A stretch of 64,000 nt of DNA from Actinorugispora endophytica. GTDB lineage: Bacteria; Actinomycetota; Actinomycetes; Streptosporangiales; Streptosporangiaceae. Under the pieces are notes generated by a model. That model saw only the letters and a program-made list of their open reading frames with translations, was not told the origin of the DNA and did not search any database. A program made the translations under genes and the position numbers. Positions 35,705-44,222 of this stretch are shown piece by piece; the stretch's first letter is position 1, and each line of letters starts with the position of its first letter. The stretch lies in NCBI RefSeq assembly GCF_004363075.1, contig NZ_SNYN01000008.1, forward strand, positions 62,001 to 126,000. The letters are read 5' to 3'.

Positions 35705-37246
35705 TCAGCGCGCGGTCTCGGTGGCCCTGGACTCGCGGATCACCGTGACCCGGATCTGCCCCGGGTAGGTGAGCTCCTCCTCGACTCGCTTGGCGATGTC
35801 GCGCGCGATCACCTGCGCCTGCACGTCGTCCACCGCCTCGGGTCTGACCATCACCCGGATCTCCCGCCCCGCCTGCATCGCGAAGACCTTCTCCACGCCC
35901 TCGTTGGCGCGGGCGATCTCCTCCATCCGCTGCAACCGCTCCACATAGGACTCCAGCGACTCCCGGCGCGCCCCCGGGCGGCTCCCGCTGATCGCGTCGG
36001 CGGCCTGGGTCAGCACCGCCTCGACCGTGCGCACCTCCACCTCGTTGTGGTGCGCCTCGATGGCGTGCACGACGTCCTCGTTCTCGCCGTAGCGGCGGGC
36101 GATCTCCGCGCCGATCATCGCGTGGCTGCCCTCGACCTCGTGCGTCAGCGCCTTGCCGATGTCGTGCAGCAGCGCGCAGCGCTTCATCAACCGCGCGTCC
36201 ATCCCCAGCTCCGCGGCCATCATCCCGGCCAGGTGCGCGCACTCCACCAGGTGCGCCAGCACGTTCTGGCCGTAGGAGGTGCGGTAGCGCAGCTGACCGA
36301 GCAGAGTGACCAGCTCGGGGTGCATGTCGGTGAGGCCGACCTCGACGAGGGCGTCCTCACCCGCGCGCACGCAGAGCTGGTCCACCTCCACACGGCTGGT
36401 CTCGTAGACCTCCTCGATCCGGTGCGGATGAATCCGCCCGTCCAGGACGAGCTTCTCCAGGGTGAGGCGGGCGACCTCTCTGCGGACCGGGTCGAAGCAC
36501 GACAGCAGCACCGCCTCGGGGGTGTCGTCGATGATCAGGTTGACCCCCGTGACCATCTCGAAGGCGCGGATGTTGCGGCCCTCACGACCGATGATCCGGC
36601 CTTTCATGTCGTCGCCGGGCAGATGGACGACCGAGACGACCGACTCGCTCGTCTGCTCGCTCGCCAACCGCTGGATGGCCAGCGTGATGATCTTCCGGGC
36701 CCGCGCCTCGCCGTTCTTCCGCGCGTCCTTCTCGATGTCCCGCGCGATCAGCGCGGCCTCGCGCTTGGCCTGGTTCTCCACCTCCGCCACCAGCGCCGCT
36801 CTGGCGTCCTCCGCGCTCAGCGCCGCGGCGGCCTCGAGGACGGCGAGCCGCTCCCGGTCGAGTCCGGCGAGTTCGGCCTCGCGCACGTCCAGGCCCGCGG
36901 CGCGCTCCTCGTCCCGGCGGCGGGCCTCGGCAAGTCGGCGGGCGTCCTCGTCGAGGCGCTGCTCCCGCTCGCCCACACGCCGCTCCCGGCGTTCCAGATC
37001 CGCGCGACGCCCGTCCAGCCGCGCCTCGACCTCGGCCTGCTCGGCCACGGCGGCCGCGGTCCTGCGCTCGGCGGCCTGCTCGGCCTCGACCCGGATGCGG
37101 TCGGCCTGCTGCCGGGCCTCCTCCACGAGCACGGTCGCGCGGGCCCTCACCGCGCGCGCCGACCTGGCCAGCAGGAACCCGCCGGTGAGGAGCACGGCCA
37201 GCGCCACGAGGAACACCGCGACCAGCAGGCCGGTCACGCCGTCCAT
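35705..37246 (-). CDS. rny: Ribonuclease Y
   Basis: A 513-residue membrane-anchored endoribonuclease. An N-terminal transmembrane helix lies at about 5-27 (TGLLVAVFLVALAVLLTGGF). A long charged coiled coil follows to about 180. A KH domain follows (VVHLPGDDMKGRIIGREGRN), then the HD domain with catalytic His361-Asp362 in ALLHDIGKALTHEVEGSH and IEAHHNEVE. RNase Y starts mRNA decay in Firmicutes. This organism also encodes RNase J at 55993-57678. The gap to recX (37247-37451) contains the rny promoter region; I do not see a clear -35/-10 there. Confidence 0.95.
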   Translation of the reverse strand: MDGVTGLLVAVFLVALAVLLTGGFLLARSARAVRARATVLVEEARQQADRIRVEAEQAAERRTAAAVAEQAEVEARLDGRRADLERRERRVGEREQRLDEDARRLAEARRRDEERAAGLDVREAELAGLDRERLAVLEAAAALSAEDARAALVAEVENQAKREAALIARDIEKDARKNGEARARKIITLAIQRLASEQTSESVVSVVHLPGDDMKGRIIGREGRNIRAFEMVTGVNLIIDDTPEAVLLSCFDPVRREVARLTLEKLVLDGRIHPHRIEEVYETSRVEVDQLCVRAGEDALVEVGLTDMHPELVTLLGQLRYRTSYGQNVLAHLVECAHLAGMMAAELGMDARLMKRCALLHDIGKALTHEVEGSHAMIGAEIARRYGENEDVVHAIEAHHNEVEVRTVEAVLTQAADAISGSRPGARRESLESYVERLQRMEEIARANEGVEKVFAMQAGREIRVMVRPEAVDDVQAQVIARDIAKRVEEELTYPGQIRVTVIRESRATETAR

Positions 37247-37451
37247 GGACTACCCCCCACCGTGCCCTGTCCGGACTCGGCCGCTCCCCGCACTTCACAC
37301 GGGACGGCTCCACCACGTGGTCGCACACGTGTCGTCCGTCGGGTTATGGCTACCCGTCGCGCAAGCGAGCTAACTCGCCCTCTGCCGTGAGGTTAGGGTG
37401 CGCGGGGCCTCTCGGGCAACCAGGGCTCCGCCGGCGGCCGCGCCGGTCACC

Positions 37452-38021
37452 TCACCCGGGGCCGGGCTCGTCGAGGCCGGCGTCGAGCCCCTCGGCCTCC
37501 AGCTCCGCGCGGATCAGCCGGTAGGCGAGCCCCGCCGGGTAGCCCTTGCGGGCGAGCATGCCCATGAGCCTGCGGGTGCGCACCTCCGCGCTCCTGCCCC
37601 GGGTCCCGGCGAGCTTCCGGCGGATCAGGGAGCGCGCGGTGGCCTCCTCCTGTTCGGGGCTGAGCTCGTCCACCGCTCCGCGCACCGTCTCCTCGTCGAC
37701 CCCGCGCCGGCGCAGCTCGGAGGCCAGGGCGCGCCGGGCCAGTCCCCGGCCGGCGTGCCGGGACTCCACCCACGCCCCGGCGAAGGCGGCGTCGTCGATG
37801 ATGCCGACCTCGCTGTACCGGCTGAGGACCGCCTCGGCCGCTTCGTCGGGGATATCGCGTTTGCGCAGCGCGTCGGCGAGCTGGGCCCGGGTGCGCGGGG
37901 CGAAGGTGAGCAGTCGCAGGCAGATCTCGCGGGCCTTGGCCTCGGGGTCCGCCTCCGGCCGCGTACCGGCGACCGGAGGCTCCTCGTACTCCGTGTGGTG
38001 GTCGGTCTCCCGATCAGGCAT
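37452..38021 (-). CDS. recX: RecA regulator RecX
   Basis: A 189-residue all-helical RecX protein that binds RecA filaments and limits their activity. Three-helix repeats are visible: [20 protein letters not shown], then [20 protein letters not shown], and the later [20 protein letters not shown]. The open frame extends to 38201, but that part overlaps recA in another frame and is low complexity. The ATG at 38021 gives [16 protein letters not shown] and overlaps the recA TGA by eight bases (ATGCCTGA), so recA and recX are translationally coupled. Confidence 0.95.
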   Translation of the reverse strand: MPDRETDHHTEYEEPPVAGTRPEADPEAKAREICLRLLTFAPRTRAQLADALRKRDIPDEAAEAVLSRYSEVGIIDDAAFAGAWVESRHAGRGLARRALASELRRRGVDEETVRGAVDELSPEQEEATARSLIRRKLAGTRGRSAEVRTRRLMGMLARKGYPAGLAYRLIRAELEAEGLDAGLDEPGPG

Positions 38022-40287
38022 CGGTGGCGGTGACCGGCTTGGACTCCACCACCGGCTTGGGCTCCGCCACCGGCTTGGGCTCCGCCACGGCCTTGGGCTC
38101 CGCCGCGGCCTTGCCGCGCGGCGTCCGCTTCGCGGTGGCCGGAGCCGCGGCCGGCTCCTTGGCGGCCTTGGCGGGCTCGCTGGTCGCGCTGTCGTCCCCA
38201 CCGGTGGGGATGCCCAGCTTGTCCTTGATCCGCTTCTCGATCTCGTTGGCCATGTCGACGTTCTCGCGCAGGAAGTTCCGCGCGTTCTCCTTGCCCTGGC
38301 CGAGCTGGGTGCCCTCGTAGGTGTACCAGGCCCCGGACTTGCGCACGATCCCGTTCTCGACGCCGAGGTCGATCAGACCGCCCTCGCGGGAGACCCCGAC
38401 ACCGTAGAGGATGTCGAACTCCGCCTGCTTGAACGGCGGCGCGGTCTTGTTCTTGACGACCTTGACCCGGGTCCGGTTGCCGACCGCGTCGGTACCGTCC
38501 TTCAGCGTCTCGATCCGGCGCACGTCCAGTCGCACCGACGCGTAGAACTTCAGCGCCCGCCCGCCCGAGGTGGTCTCGGGGCTGTTGTGCACCATTACCC
38601 CGTCGACGAAGTAATTGTGGTTTCCTTCGACCTCGATGTCGAACTTGCGCATGCTGCGGGTCTGCGGCTTGACACGCACGTCGAGGATCGGAGCGGGGAC
38701 CAGCCTCTCGACGGGCTCGGCGAACTGAGGCTCGACCTCGCAGCGGCCGCGGAACCGTGGCAGCAGCTTGTAGTCCATGGACTCGTGCACGTAGGGAGCG
38801 ACGATCTCCATGAACTTGGCCGAGGCCTCCGTGTTGAACACGATGAAGCTCTTCTTCTCGGTACCGCGCTCGGCCAGCTTGACGCTGAGCCCGTGGGTGT
38901 CGCGCAGGTAATCGGCCAACCGAACCCTGGAACCCGGACTCATCGCCTCGACGCAGATTTCGATCCGGCCGCTGCCGCCCTCCGTGCGGGCCTGGACACC
39001 CTTGGAACCCGGGGTGAAGCACCCGTCGTCCATGTACCACACGGCCAGCGCGAGTGGGGTCAGTTCCTTCAGGAACTCCCAGGTGAAGTGCTTCTTGCCA
39101 TCACCGAAGTACACGACCTTACGCAGCTCTTCGAGCTCGGGCAGCGGGGTGAAGTCGGCGAACACCGCCTGCTTGGCGTTGGCGGTCCGAGAATGTCCGA
39201 TGTTGGACAGCAGCGAGACCTTCCAGTCGAGGTACTCCTCCTGCGTGACTCCGTGCCCCATTCGGAATCGCACGCCGGTGCGGCCTCGGCGGTCGGGCGA
39301 GAGGTTGCCGTCTCCCATAACGGAGCCATAGACGACCTGGCGCTGTTGGTCGCTCAGGTAGTGCGTCTCGTTGGCCAGGACCCGATCCCCGGTGATGAGC
39401 TCGCCCGCCTCACGCCATCCGCCCGGCGTGCGGACCAGGTGGTTGGGCGTGGCGGCGAACTGCGCCTTGCCGTTCTTCCCCGACTTACCCACGGTGAACT
39501 GCAGGAAGTACTCGGCGTTGCCGTTGTCGAACCAGTTCACGACCCTGCGGGGGACGACCTGGTCCGTCTCGGGGTCGTAGGAGAGGACCTCGACGTCCAT
39601 CTTCTGGTCGACGATCTTGCCGATCTTCTCCTGGGATCCGTCGGCGAGCGTTACCCGGGTGCTGTAGTTCATGCACCCGAACATCACCCCGACCTTCTCG
39701 CGGAGCTGGTTGATGAAGATGGCAGTGGTGTTCGTCTGGTGCAGGGCGCCCGCGATCTTGCGCAGGGCCTGGGACATCAGGCGGGCCTGCAGACCCACGT
39801 GGCTGTCGCCCATCTCGCCCTCGATCTCGGCGCGCGGCACGAGCGCGGCGACGGAGTCGATGACGATGATGGAGACCGCGCCGGAGCGGATCAGCATGTC
39901 GACGATCTCCAGCGCCTGCTCGCCCGTGTCGGGCTGGGACAGCAGGAGGTCGTCGGTGTTCACGCCGATCTTCTTGGCGTAGGAGGGGTCGAGCGCGTGC
40001 TCGGCGTCCACGAACGCCGCGATGCCGCCCAGCCGCTGCGCGCTGGCCACGGCGTGCAGCGCGACGGTCGTCTTGCCGGAGGACTCCGGACCGTAGATCT
40101 CGACGATCCGTCCCCGGGGGATGCCGCCGATGCCCAGGGCCACGTCCAGGGAGATGGCCCCGGTGGGGATGGACTCGATGGGCGGACGCTCGTCATCGCC
40201 CAAGCGCATGATGGAGCCCTTGCCGAACTGGCGCTCGATCTGCGCGAGTGCGGTTTCAAGAGCTTTGTCTCGATCAGCAGCTGCCAC
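38014..40287 (-). CDS. recA: Recombinase RecA precursor with internal intein
   Basis: A 757-residue precursor; removal of the 364-residue intein leaves a 393-residue RecA. N-extein: [20 protein letters not shown], Walker A GPESSGKT at about 66-73, and [13 protein letters not shown], where the intein begins after Gly204. C-extein resumes [20 protein letters not shown]. The C-terminal tail is long and contains degenerate AEPKPV repeats. The GTG at 40287, six bases after AGGGG, gives [10 protein letters not shown] as in relatives; an ATG at 40323 and one at 40356 are alternatives. RecA drives strand exchange and LexA cleavage. The recX start overlaps its stop. A LexA box lies about 190 bases upstream. 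Confidence 0.96.
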   Translation of the reverse strand: MAAADRDKALETALAQIERQFGKGSIMRLGDDERPPIESIPTGAISLDVALGIGGIPRGRIVEIYGPESSGKTTVALHAVASAQRLGGIAAFVDAEHALDPSYAKKIGVNTDDLLLSQPDTGEQALEIVDMLIRSGAVSIIVIDSVAALVPRAEIEGEMGDSHVGLQARLMSQALRKIAGALHQTNTTAIFINQLREKVGVMFGCMNYSTRVTLADGSQEKIGKIVDQKMDVEVLSYDPETDQVVPRRVVNWFDNGNAEYFLQFTVGKSGKNGKAQFAATPNHLVRTPGGWREAGELITGDRVLANETHYLSDQQRQVVYGSVMGDGNLSPDRRGRTGVRFRMGHGVTQEEYLDWKVSLLSNIGHSRTANAKQAVFADFTPLPELEELRKVVYFGDGKKHFTWEFLKELTPLALAVWYMDDGCFTPGSKGVQARTEGGSGRIEICVEAMSPGSRVRLADYLRDTHGLSVKLAERGTEKKSFIVFNTEASAKFMEIVAPYVHESMDYKLLPRFRGRCEVEPQFAEPVERLVPAPILDVRVKPQTRSMRKFDIEVEGNHNYFVDGVMVHNSPETTSGGRALKFYASVRLDVRRIETLKDGTDAVGNRTRVKVVKNKTAPPFKQAEFDILYGVGVSREGGLIDLGVENGIVRKSGAWYTYEGTQLGQGKENARNFLRENVDMANEIEKRIKDKLGIPTGGDDSATSEPAKAAKEPAAAPATAKRTPRGKAAAEPKAVAEPKPVAEPKPVVESKPVTATDA
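38584..39675 (-). other. RecA intein with LAGLIDADG homing endonuclease
   Basis: An in-frame 364-residue insertion between Gly and Ser of the RecA MFG/SPETT sequence. Intein numbering: block A Cys1 in [14 protein letters not shown]; block [11 protein letters not shown] with Thr76 and His79; endonuclease motifs [10 protein letters not shown] at about 114-123 and [11 protein letters not shown] at about 208-218, each with its acidic residue; block [19 protein letters not shown]; block G VMVHN with penultimate His363 and terminal Asn364; then Ser as the +1 residue. All splicing residues are present, so autosplicing is expected. From memory, the M. leprae RecA intein sits at the same site and has a closely similar sequence, whereas the M. 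tuberculosis one is elsewhere in RecA. Family knowledge, not searched. Confidence 0.97.
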
Positions 40288-40469
40288 GGGAAACCCCTGT
40301 TGGGTCGATGCCTTCTTCTTCATGATGAGGATGACGCTACGCGGCGCCGGTGACATTTCGCGACGCGTTCGCCCCTCCTGTGGACAACCGCCGAGCGGTC
40401 CTCCTACCTGGGCGGCTTCGGCCGCCCGCCGGGTGGCACGGCGGCCACTCCAGGCCCGGGTACACCACC

Positions 40470-40475
40470 ACCCTA
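40470..40475 (-). promoter_or_regulatory. Candidate recA -10 element
   Basis: TAGGGT on the reverse strand lies two bases downstream of the LexA box, so LexA bound at 40478-40491 would cover the -10 to -35 spacer. Confidence 0.35.
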
Positions 40476-40477
40476 CC

Positions 40478-40491
40478 CGAACCTCTGTTCG
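40478..40491 (-). promoter_or_regulatory. LexA (SOS) box of recA
   Basis: CGAACCTCTGTTCG is a perfect CGAAC-N4-GTTCG palindrome, the LexA site used in Firmicutes and actinomycetes. It lies 191 bases before the recA GTG and 55 bases past the end of the DUF3046 gene, so recA should have its own damage-inducible promoter. Confidence 0.85.
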
Positions 40492-40545
40492 ATTCTCGTC
40501 CGCTCCGCGTGCGCCGGGCGTGTCGGCACCGCGCCCCGCGGGCGG

Positions 40546-40740
40546 TCAGCGGGCGGCGGCGGGCAGGCCGAAGGACTCGCACACCGCGCGCCACACCTCC
40601 TTTGCGGCGACGCCGTCGTCGAGGGCCTGGCGGACCGTGCGCGAGCCGAGTTCCTCGATCACGTGGTCGCGCGCCAGGCTGTCGGCGTAGGCCTCGCCGA
40701 ACTGCTCGTTCATCCGCTGCCAGAACTGGGAGAGTCTCAT
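40546..40740 (-). CDS. DUF3046 family protein
   Basis: A 64-residue protein, MRLSQFWQRMNEQFGEAYAD then ARDHVIEELGSRTVRQALDD, a small helical family confined to actinomycetes and usually found just upstream of recA, as here. Function unknown; Trp and basic residues and proximity to recA have led to suggestions of a DNA-related role, which I cannot support from the sequence. GGAGGGG directly precedes the ATG, at close spacing. It diverges from a GNAT gene with a 66-base gap. Confidence 0.9.
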   Translation of the reverse strand: MRLSQFWQRMNEQFGEAYADSLARDHVIEELGSRTVRQALDDGVAAKEVWRAVCESFGLPAAAR

Positions 40741-40806
40741 CCCCTCCAGTATCGGCCCCGTCCCGACCGCTTTCACTCCGTCCGCCCCCGACGGCAGACT
40801 GGGGGG

Positions 40807-41292
40807 ATGGACGTCGAGACGAGACCGATGGAGCCGGACGACCTGGACCGGCTGGTCGAGGTGAGCCTGGCCGCCGACACCCTGTTCGCCGGGGCCGGGC
40901 TGGAACTGCCGCCGGACGACCCGGCGCCGGTGCTGGCGCGCTGCTCCCCGGTCCTGGTCGCGGGGCGTCCCGCGATGGGGCTGGCCGCGCTGGTCGAGCT
41001 GGACGGCGGGGCGCACCTGGAGCAGCTCGCGGTGCACCCCGGGCACGGGCGGCGCGGGGTCGGGACCGCGCTGCTGGAGGCGGCCTGCTCCGACGCCCGG
41101 CGGCGCGGGCACCGGGGCATGACCCTGACCACCTTCCGCGACCTGCCCTGGAACGGCCCCTGGTACGCCCGCCGCGGCTTCTCCGAGCTCCCCGAGTCCG
41201 CGTGGGGCCCTGAACTGGCCGCCCGGTGGCGGGCGGAGGCCGACGCCGGAATCGTGGTCGCCCCGCGGCTGGTGATGCGCCGCGCGCTCTGA
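40807..41292 (+). CDS. GNAT-family N-acetyltransferase
   Basis: A 161-residue acetyltransferase of unknown substrate. The acetyl-CoA pyrophosphate loop is HPGHGRRGVGTALLEAACSD, with the Q/RxxGxG/A pattern intact. DVETRPMEPDDLDRLVEVSL is the common N-terminal beta1-alpha1 region, and WYARRGFSELPE is the motif D/B C-terminal part (YxxxGF). The frame runs back to 40663 but the ATG at 40807 follows a G-rich leader. The gene ends 47 bases from the ROK regulator on the other strand. Confidence 0.88.
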   Translation: MDVETRPMEPDDLDRLVEVSLAADTLFAGAGLELPPDDPAPVLARCSPVLVAGRPAMGLAALVELDGGAHLEQLAVHPGHGRRGVGTALLEAACSDARRRGHRGMTLTTFRDLPWNGPWYARRGFSELPESAWGPELAARWRAEADAGIVVAPRLVMRRAL

Positions 41293-41339
41293 GCCACGGC
41301 GGCCCCGCGCACCGCACCCGTCGCCGCCGGGCGGGGCGG

Positions 41340-42557
41340 TCAGCCGACCGTGGAGGCGAACAGCTCCTCGCGTGCCCGCTTCAGCGCCGCCAGGACCGCG
41401 CCGCGCAGGACGGGGTTTCCCTCGACCCCGCTGACGGCGACCTCGGAGGCGTTGGGGCCTATGCGGCCCGCCGCGGCCGCGACCCGCCGGGCCAGGTCGG
41501 CGCCGCCCGCCAGCGGGAGGTCACCGCCCAGGACGACCAGGCCCGGGTCCAGGATCACGCAGACCGAGGCGACGCCCCGGGCGATGCGCCGGGCCAGCTC
41601 GTCCAGGAACTCCTCGCCCCCCTCGGCCCCGGCCGCGGCCGCGCGCACCGCCGCGGTGGCGCCCTCGGCCCGCAGGCCGTGCGCGGCGGCCAGCGCCTGG
41701 ACCTCCTTCGCCTTCACCAGGGACTGGAAGCCGTGCGCCAGCGAAGGGCGGCCGTAGGCGGTCCGCGCGGGCTGGTAGCCGCCCGGCAGGCCGACGTCGT
41801 CGGGGAGCGGGGCGCCGGGGACCGGGAGGTAGCCGATCTCGCCCGCGCCGCCGGAGCGGCCGCGGTGGATGCGGTCGCCCAGCATGATCGACATGCCGAC
41901 GCCGCCGGAGCCGTTGATCCAGATCAGGACGAAGTCGGGGACGCCCGCGGCGACGCCCTCGGTGTGCTCGGCCAGCGCGGCCAGGTTGACGTCGTTCTCG
42001 ATGGCCACCGAGCGCTTGAGGTCGGTGCGCAGCGCCTCCAGGACCCCCTCGTGCCAGGAGGACAGGTCGAAGGAGAAGCGGACGTCCCCGGTGCGCGGGT
42101 CCACCACGCCGGGCGTGCCGATGACGCAGGCGGTGAGGCGGTCGAGCGGGACCCCCGCGTTCTCCACGAGCCGCATGACGGCGGTGTGCACGAGCTCCAC
42201 CGGCTCGTCCGAGCCGCTGGGGTCGATGGCGACCTCGGTGACGATCCGCCCCGTCACGTCCGCGATGGCGGCGGTGACCTCGTTGGGCCCCACGTCCAGG
42301 GCGGCGACGTAGGCACTGGAGGGCACCACGGCGTACAGCGCGGCGTTGGGCCCCCTGCCGCCCGCCCGCGCCCCGATCACGTGCACCAGCTCCCGCTCCT
42401 CCAGCCTGGAGAGCAGCTGGGAGGCGGTCACCTTGGACAGCCCCGTGGCCTCCCCCAGCTGGGTGCGGGTGAGCGGTCCGGACGACAGGAGCAGCTCCAG
42501 CGCCGCTCGATCGTTGAGCTGCCGCAGCAGCCGCGGGGTCCCCGGGCGTCGAGACAT
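41340..42557 (-). CDS. ROK-family transcriptional regulator
   Basis: A 405-residue repressor-type ROK protein. Residues 10-60 are a winged helix-turn-helix (LTRTQLGEATGLSKVTASQL). The remainder is the ROK sugar-kinase-like fold with AALDVGPNEVTAAIADVTG, IGTPGVVDPRTG, IENDVNLAALAEH and INGSGGVGMSIM. The zinc motif of typical ROK proteins (C-x-CG-x2-GC) is missing: the corresponding region reads PVPGAPLPDDVGLPGG. It begins after AGGAGGT and diverges from the sugar ABC operon, with an AT-rich operator-like element close to its start. It is likely to repress that operon and itself, released by a sugar ligand. Confidence 0.92.
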   Translation of the reverse strand: MSRRPGTPRLLRQLNDRAALELLLSSGPLTRTQLGEATGLSKVTASQLLSRLEERELVHVIGARAGGRGPNAALYAVVPSSAYVAALDVGPNEVTAAIADVTGRIVTEVAIDPSGSDEPVELVHTAVMRLVENAGVPLDRLTACVIGTPGVVDPRTGDVRFSFDLSSWHEGVLEALRTDLKRSVAIENDVNLAALAEHTEGVAAGVPDFVLIWINGSGGVGMSIMLGDRIHRGRSGGAGEIGYLPVPGAPLPDDVGLPGGYQPARTAYGRPSLAHGFQSLVKAKEVQALAAAHGLRAEGATAAVRAAAAGAEGGEEFLDELARRIARGVASVCVILDPGLVVLGGDLPLAGGADLARRVAAAAGRIGPNASEVAVSGVEGNPVLRGAVLAALKRAREELFASTVG

Positions 42558-42583
42558 AACCGTGACACCTCCTTATCTATTTA

Positions 42584-42604
42584 TTAGGAAAGTTTCTTGT
42601 TAGT
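42584..42604. promoter_or_regulatory. Candidate ROK operator
   Basis: TTAGGAAAGTTTCTTG at 42584-42599 is an imperfect inverted repeat, followed by TTAGT. It stands out as AT-rich in this GC-rich genome and lies in the ROK leader, 27 bases before its start. A short perfect hairpin (AGCGGG / CCCGCT, 42607-42621) follows. The rest of the 270-base spacer contains no gene. Confidence 0.5.
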
Positions 42605-42827
42605 TTAGCGGGCAACCCGCTCGAGGTCACGCGGGTCGCACTCCTCCCGCCGGAGCCGCCCTGGTTGCGGAGGGCTGAGCCGACTCGGTACTCCACTGTC
42701 TTATCCCAGCACACCCCGCACCAACGACGAAGCCCGTACAGCGTTCGCAGCCGACCGAGATGTTCCCGGGGGCCTGGTCTTCGAAGGCTCGTCGCAGGCG
42801 AGGCGATTCGTGAAAGGGAGATCCGAA

Positions 42828-44120
42828 GTGAACAAGTTCGCGAAAGTCGCAGCGGCATCCTCGCTGCTTCTTCTGGCCTCCGCCTGCGGCGGCGGATCCG
42901 ACGACGGCAGCGCCGACGGCGGGGCCCCCGAGGAGATGACCGTCTGGATCATGGGCGACTCCCAGCCGCACATCGTCGAGTACTTCGGCGAGGCGGAGGC
43001 CGCCTGGCAGGAGGCCCACCCCGGGAGCGCCCTCAACGTCGAGTTCATCCCCTGGCCCGACGTGCAGACCACGCTGACCAACGCGCTGGCCGGCGGCGAC
43101 AGCCCCGACGTCATCGAGATCGGCAACGACCAGAGCTCCAACTGGGCCTCCCAGGGCGCGCTGGTGGACATCACCGAGACCGTCGACGCCTGGGACGAGG
43201 CCGCGGACCTGGACCAGAACGCGCTGGAGTTCGCCTCCTACGAGGGTTCCGTCTACGGCGTGCCGTGGTACTCGGGCGTGCGCACCCTGTACTACCGCGC
43301 CGACTGGCTGGGCGACCTCGACATCGAGCCCCCCACCGACTGGGAATCCCTCCGCGACGCCGCCGAGAGGATCAACGAGGAGCACGACGTCCCCGGCTTC
43401 TGCGCGCCGACCGACTTCACCAACGGCATCGCCAGCTTCATCTGGAGCAACGGCGGCGAGATCGCGGTGCACGACGGCTCCGCCTGGGAGGGCCGGCTGA
43501 CCGACCCGGCCACCCGGGAGGCCATCGAGTTCTACGCGGACCTGAGCGCGGACGGCGACGTCTCCCCGTCCGCGGCCCTGGGCGCGAACGAGAACGACGG
43601 CTGCCTCAACGACATGGCCAACGGCAACCTCGGCATGTACATCGACGGCAGCTGGGCCCGCGGGGCCTGGGAGGGCGTCGCCGAGGACCCGGCCGTCCTC
43701 GACCAGATCGAGACGACCGTGCTGCCCGGCGCCGACGGCATGGCCCCGGCCTTCGCCGGCGGTTCCAACCTGTCGGTGTGGAGCACCACCGAGAACCCCG
43801 AGGCCGCCGCCGAGCTGCTCCAACTGCTCGCCGGCAAGGAGTGGGGCGACCGGTTCGCCGAGACCGCGGGCTTCTTCCCGGCCTACCCCGAGCTCCTGGA
43901 GCAGGACAAGTACACCTCCGACCCGCTGAAGGCGGCCGGCGCGGAGCAGATGACGAACACCCAGTTCTTCCCGGCCACCCCGAACTGGAACTCCGCCGAC
44001 CAGGAGCAGAAGATCCTGCCCAAGGCCGTCCTCGAGATCGCCCAGGGCGGAGACGCCGAGGAGATCCTGGCCGGGTACAACGACCAGCTCACCGAGATCC
44101 TGAACACGCCCGTCGAGTAG
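42828..44120 (+). CDS. Family-1 sugar ABC transporter substrate-binding lipoprotein
   Basis: A 430-residue lipoprotein that binds an oligosaccharide outside the membrane. VNKFAKVAAASSLLLLASAC is the signal with Cys20 as the lipidated residue. EMTVWIMGDSQPHIVEYFGE and FIPWPDVQTTLTNALAGGDS, SPDVIEIGNDQ and ENDGCLNDMANGNLGMYIDG are typical of the MalE/DasA class. The GTG at 42828 follows GGGAG with seven bases between; a GTG at 42810 is less likely. The divergent ROK gene, two permeases and a GH3 enzyme suggest that the ligand is a beta-linked sugar such as chitobiose or cellobiose; the genes cannot decide which. Confidence 0.92.
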   Translation: MNKFAKVAAASSLLLLASACGGGSDDGSADGGAPEEMTVWIMGDSQPHIVEYFGEAEAAWQEAHPGSALNVEFIPWPDVQTTLTNALAGGDSPDVIEIGNDQSSNWASQGALVDITETVDAWDEAADLDQNALEFASYEGSVYGVPWYSGVRTLYYRADWLGDLDIEPPTDWESLRDAAERINEEHDVPGFCAPTDFTNGIASFIWSNGGEIAVHDGSAWEGRLTDPATREAIEFYADLSADGDVSPSAALGANENDGCLNDMANGNLGMYIDGSWARGAWEGVAEDPAVLDQIETTVLPGADGMAPAFAGGSNLSVWSTTENPEAAAELLQLLAGKEWGDRFAETAGFFPAYPELLEQDKYTSDPLKAAGAEQMTNTQFFPATPNWNSADQEQKILPKAVLEIAQGGDAEEILAGYNDQLTEILNTPVE

Positions 44121-44156
44121 GCGGGCCGGTCGCACCCGACCGCGCCGCCCTCCCCG

Positions 44157-44190
44157 CCGGTGGCCGACGGCCCCTCCCGTCGGCCACCGG
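44157..44190 (+). terminator. Hairpin between sugar-binding protein and permeases
   Basis: A perfect 14-bp stem (CCGGTGGCCGACGG at 44157-44170 with 44177-44190) and a 6-base loop, starting 36 bases after the binding-protein stop. It probably raises the binding protein over the permeases by stabilising or ending part of the mRNA. Confidence 0.65.
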
Positions 44191-44222
44191 TCCCGTGTCC
44201 CCCGATCGAGAAACTCCGAGCC

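Noticed and set aside
38022-38201. Longer recX start
   Set aside because: The added 60 residues are Arg/Pro/Ser repeats read out of frame from recA; the ATG at 38021 overlaps the recA stop.
41340-42557. Sugar kinase function for the ROK protein
   Set aside because: It has an N-terminal HTH and lacks the usual zinc motif, and it is divergent from a transport operon, so a regulator is the better call.
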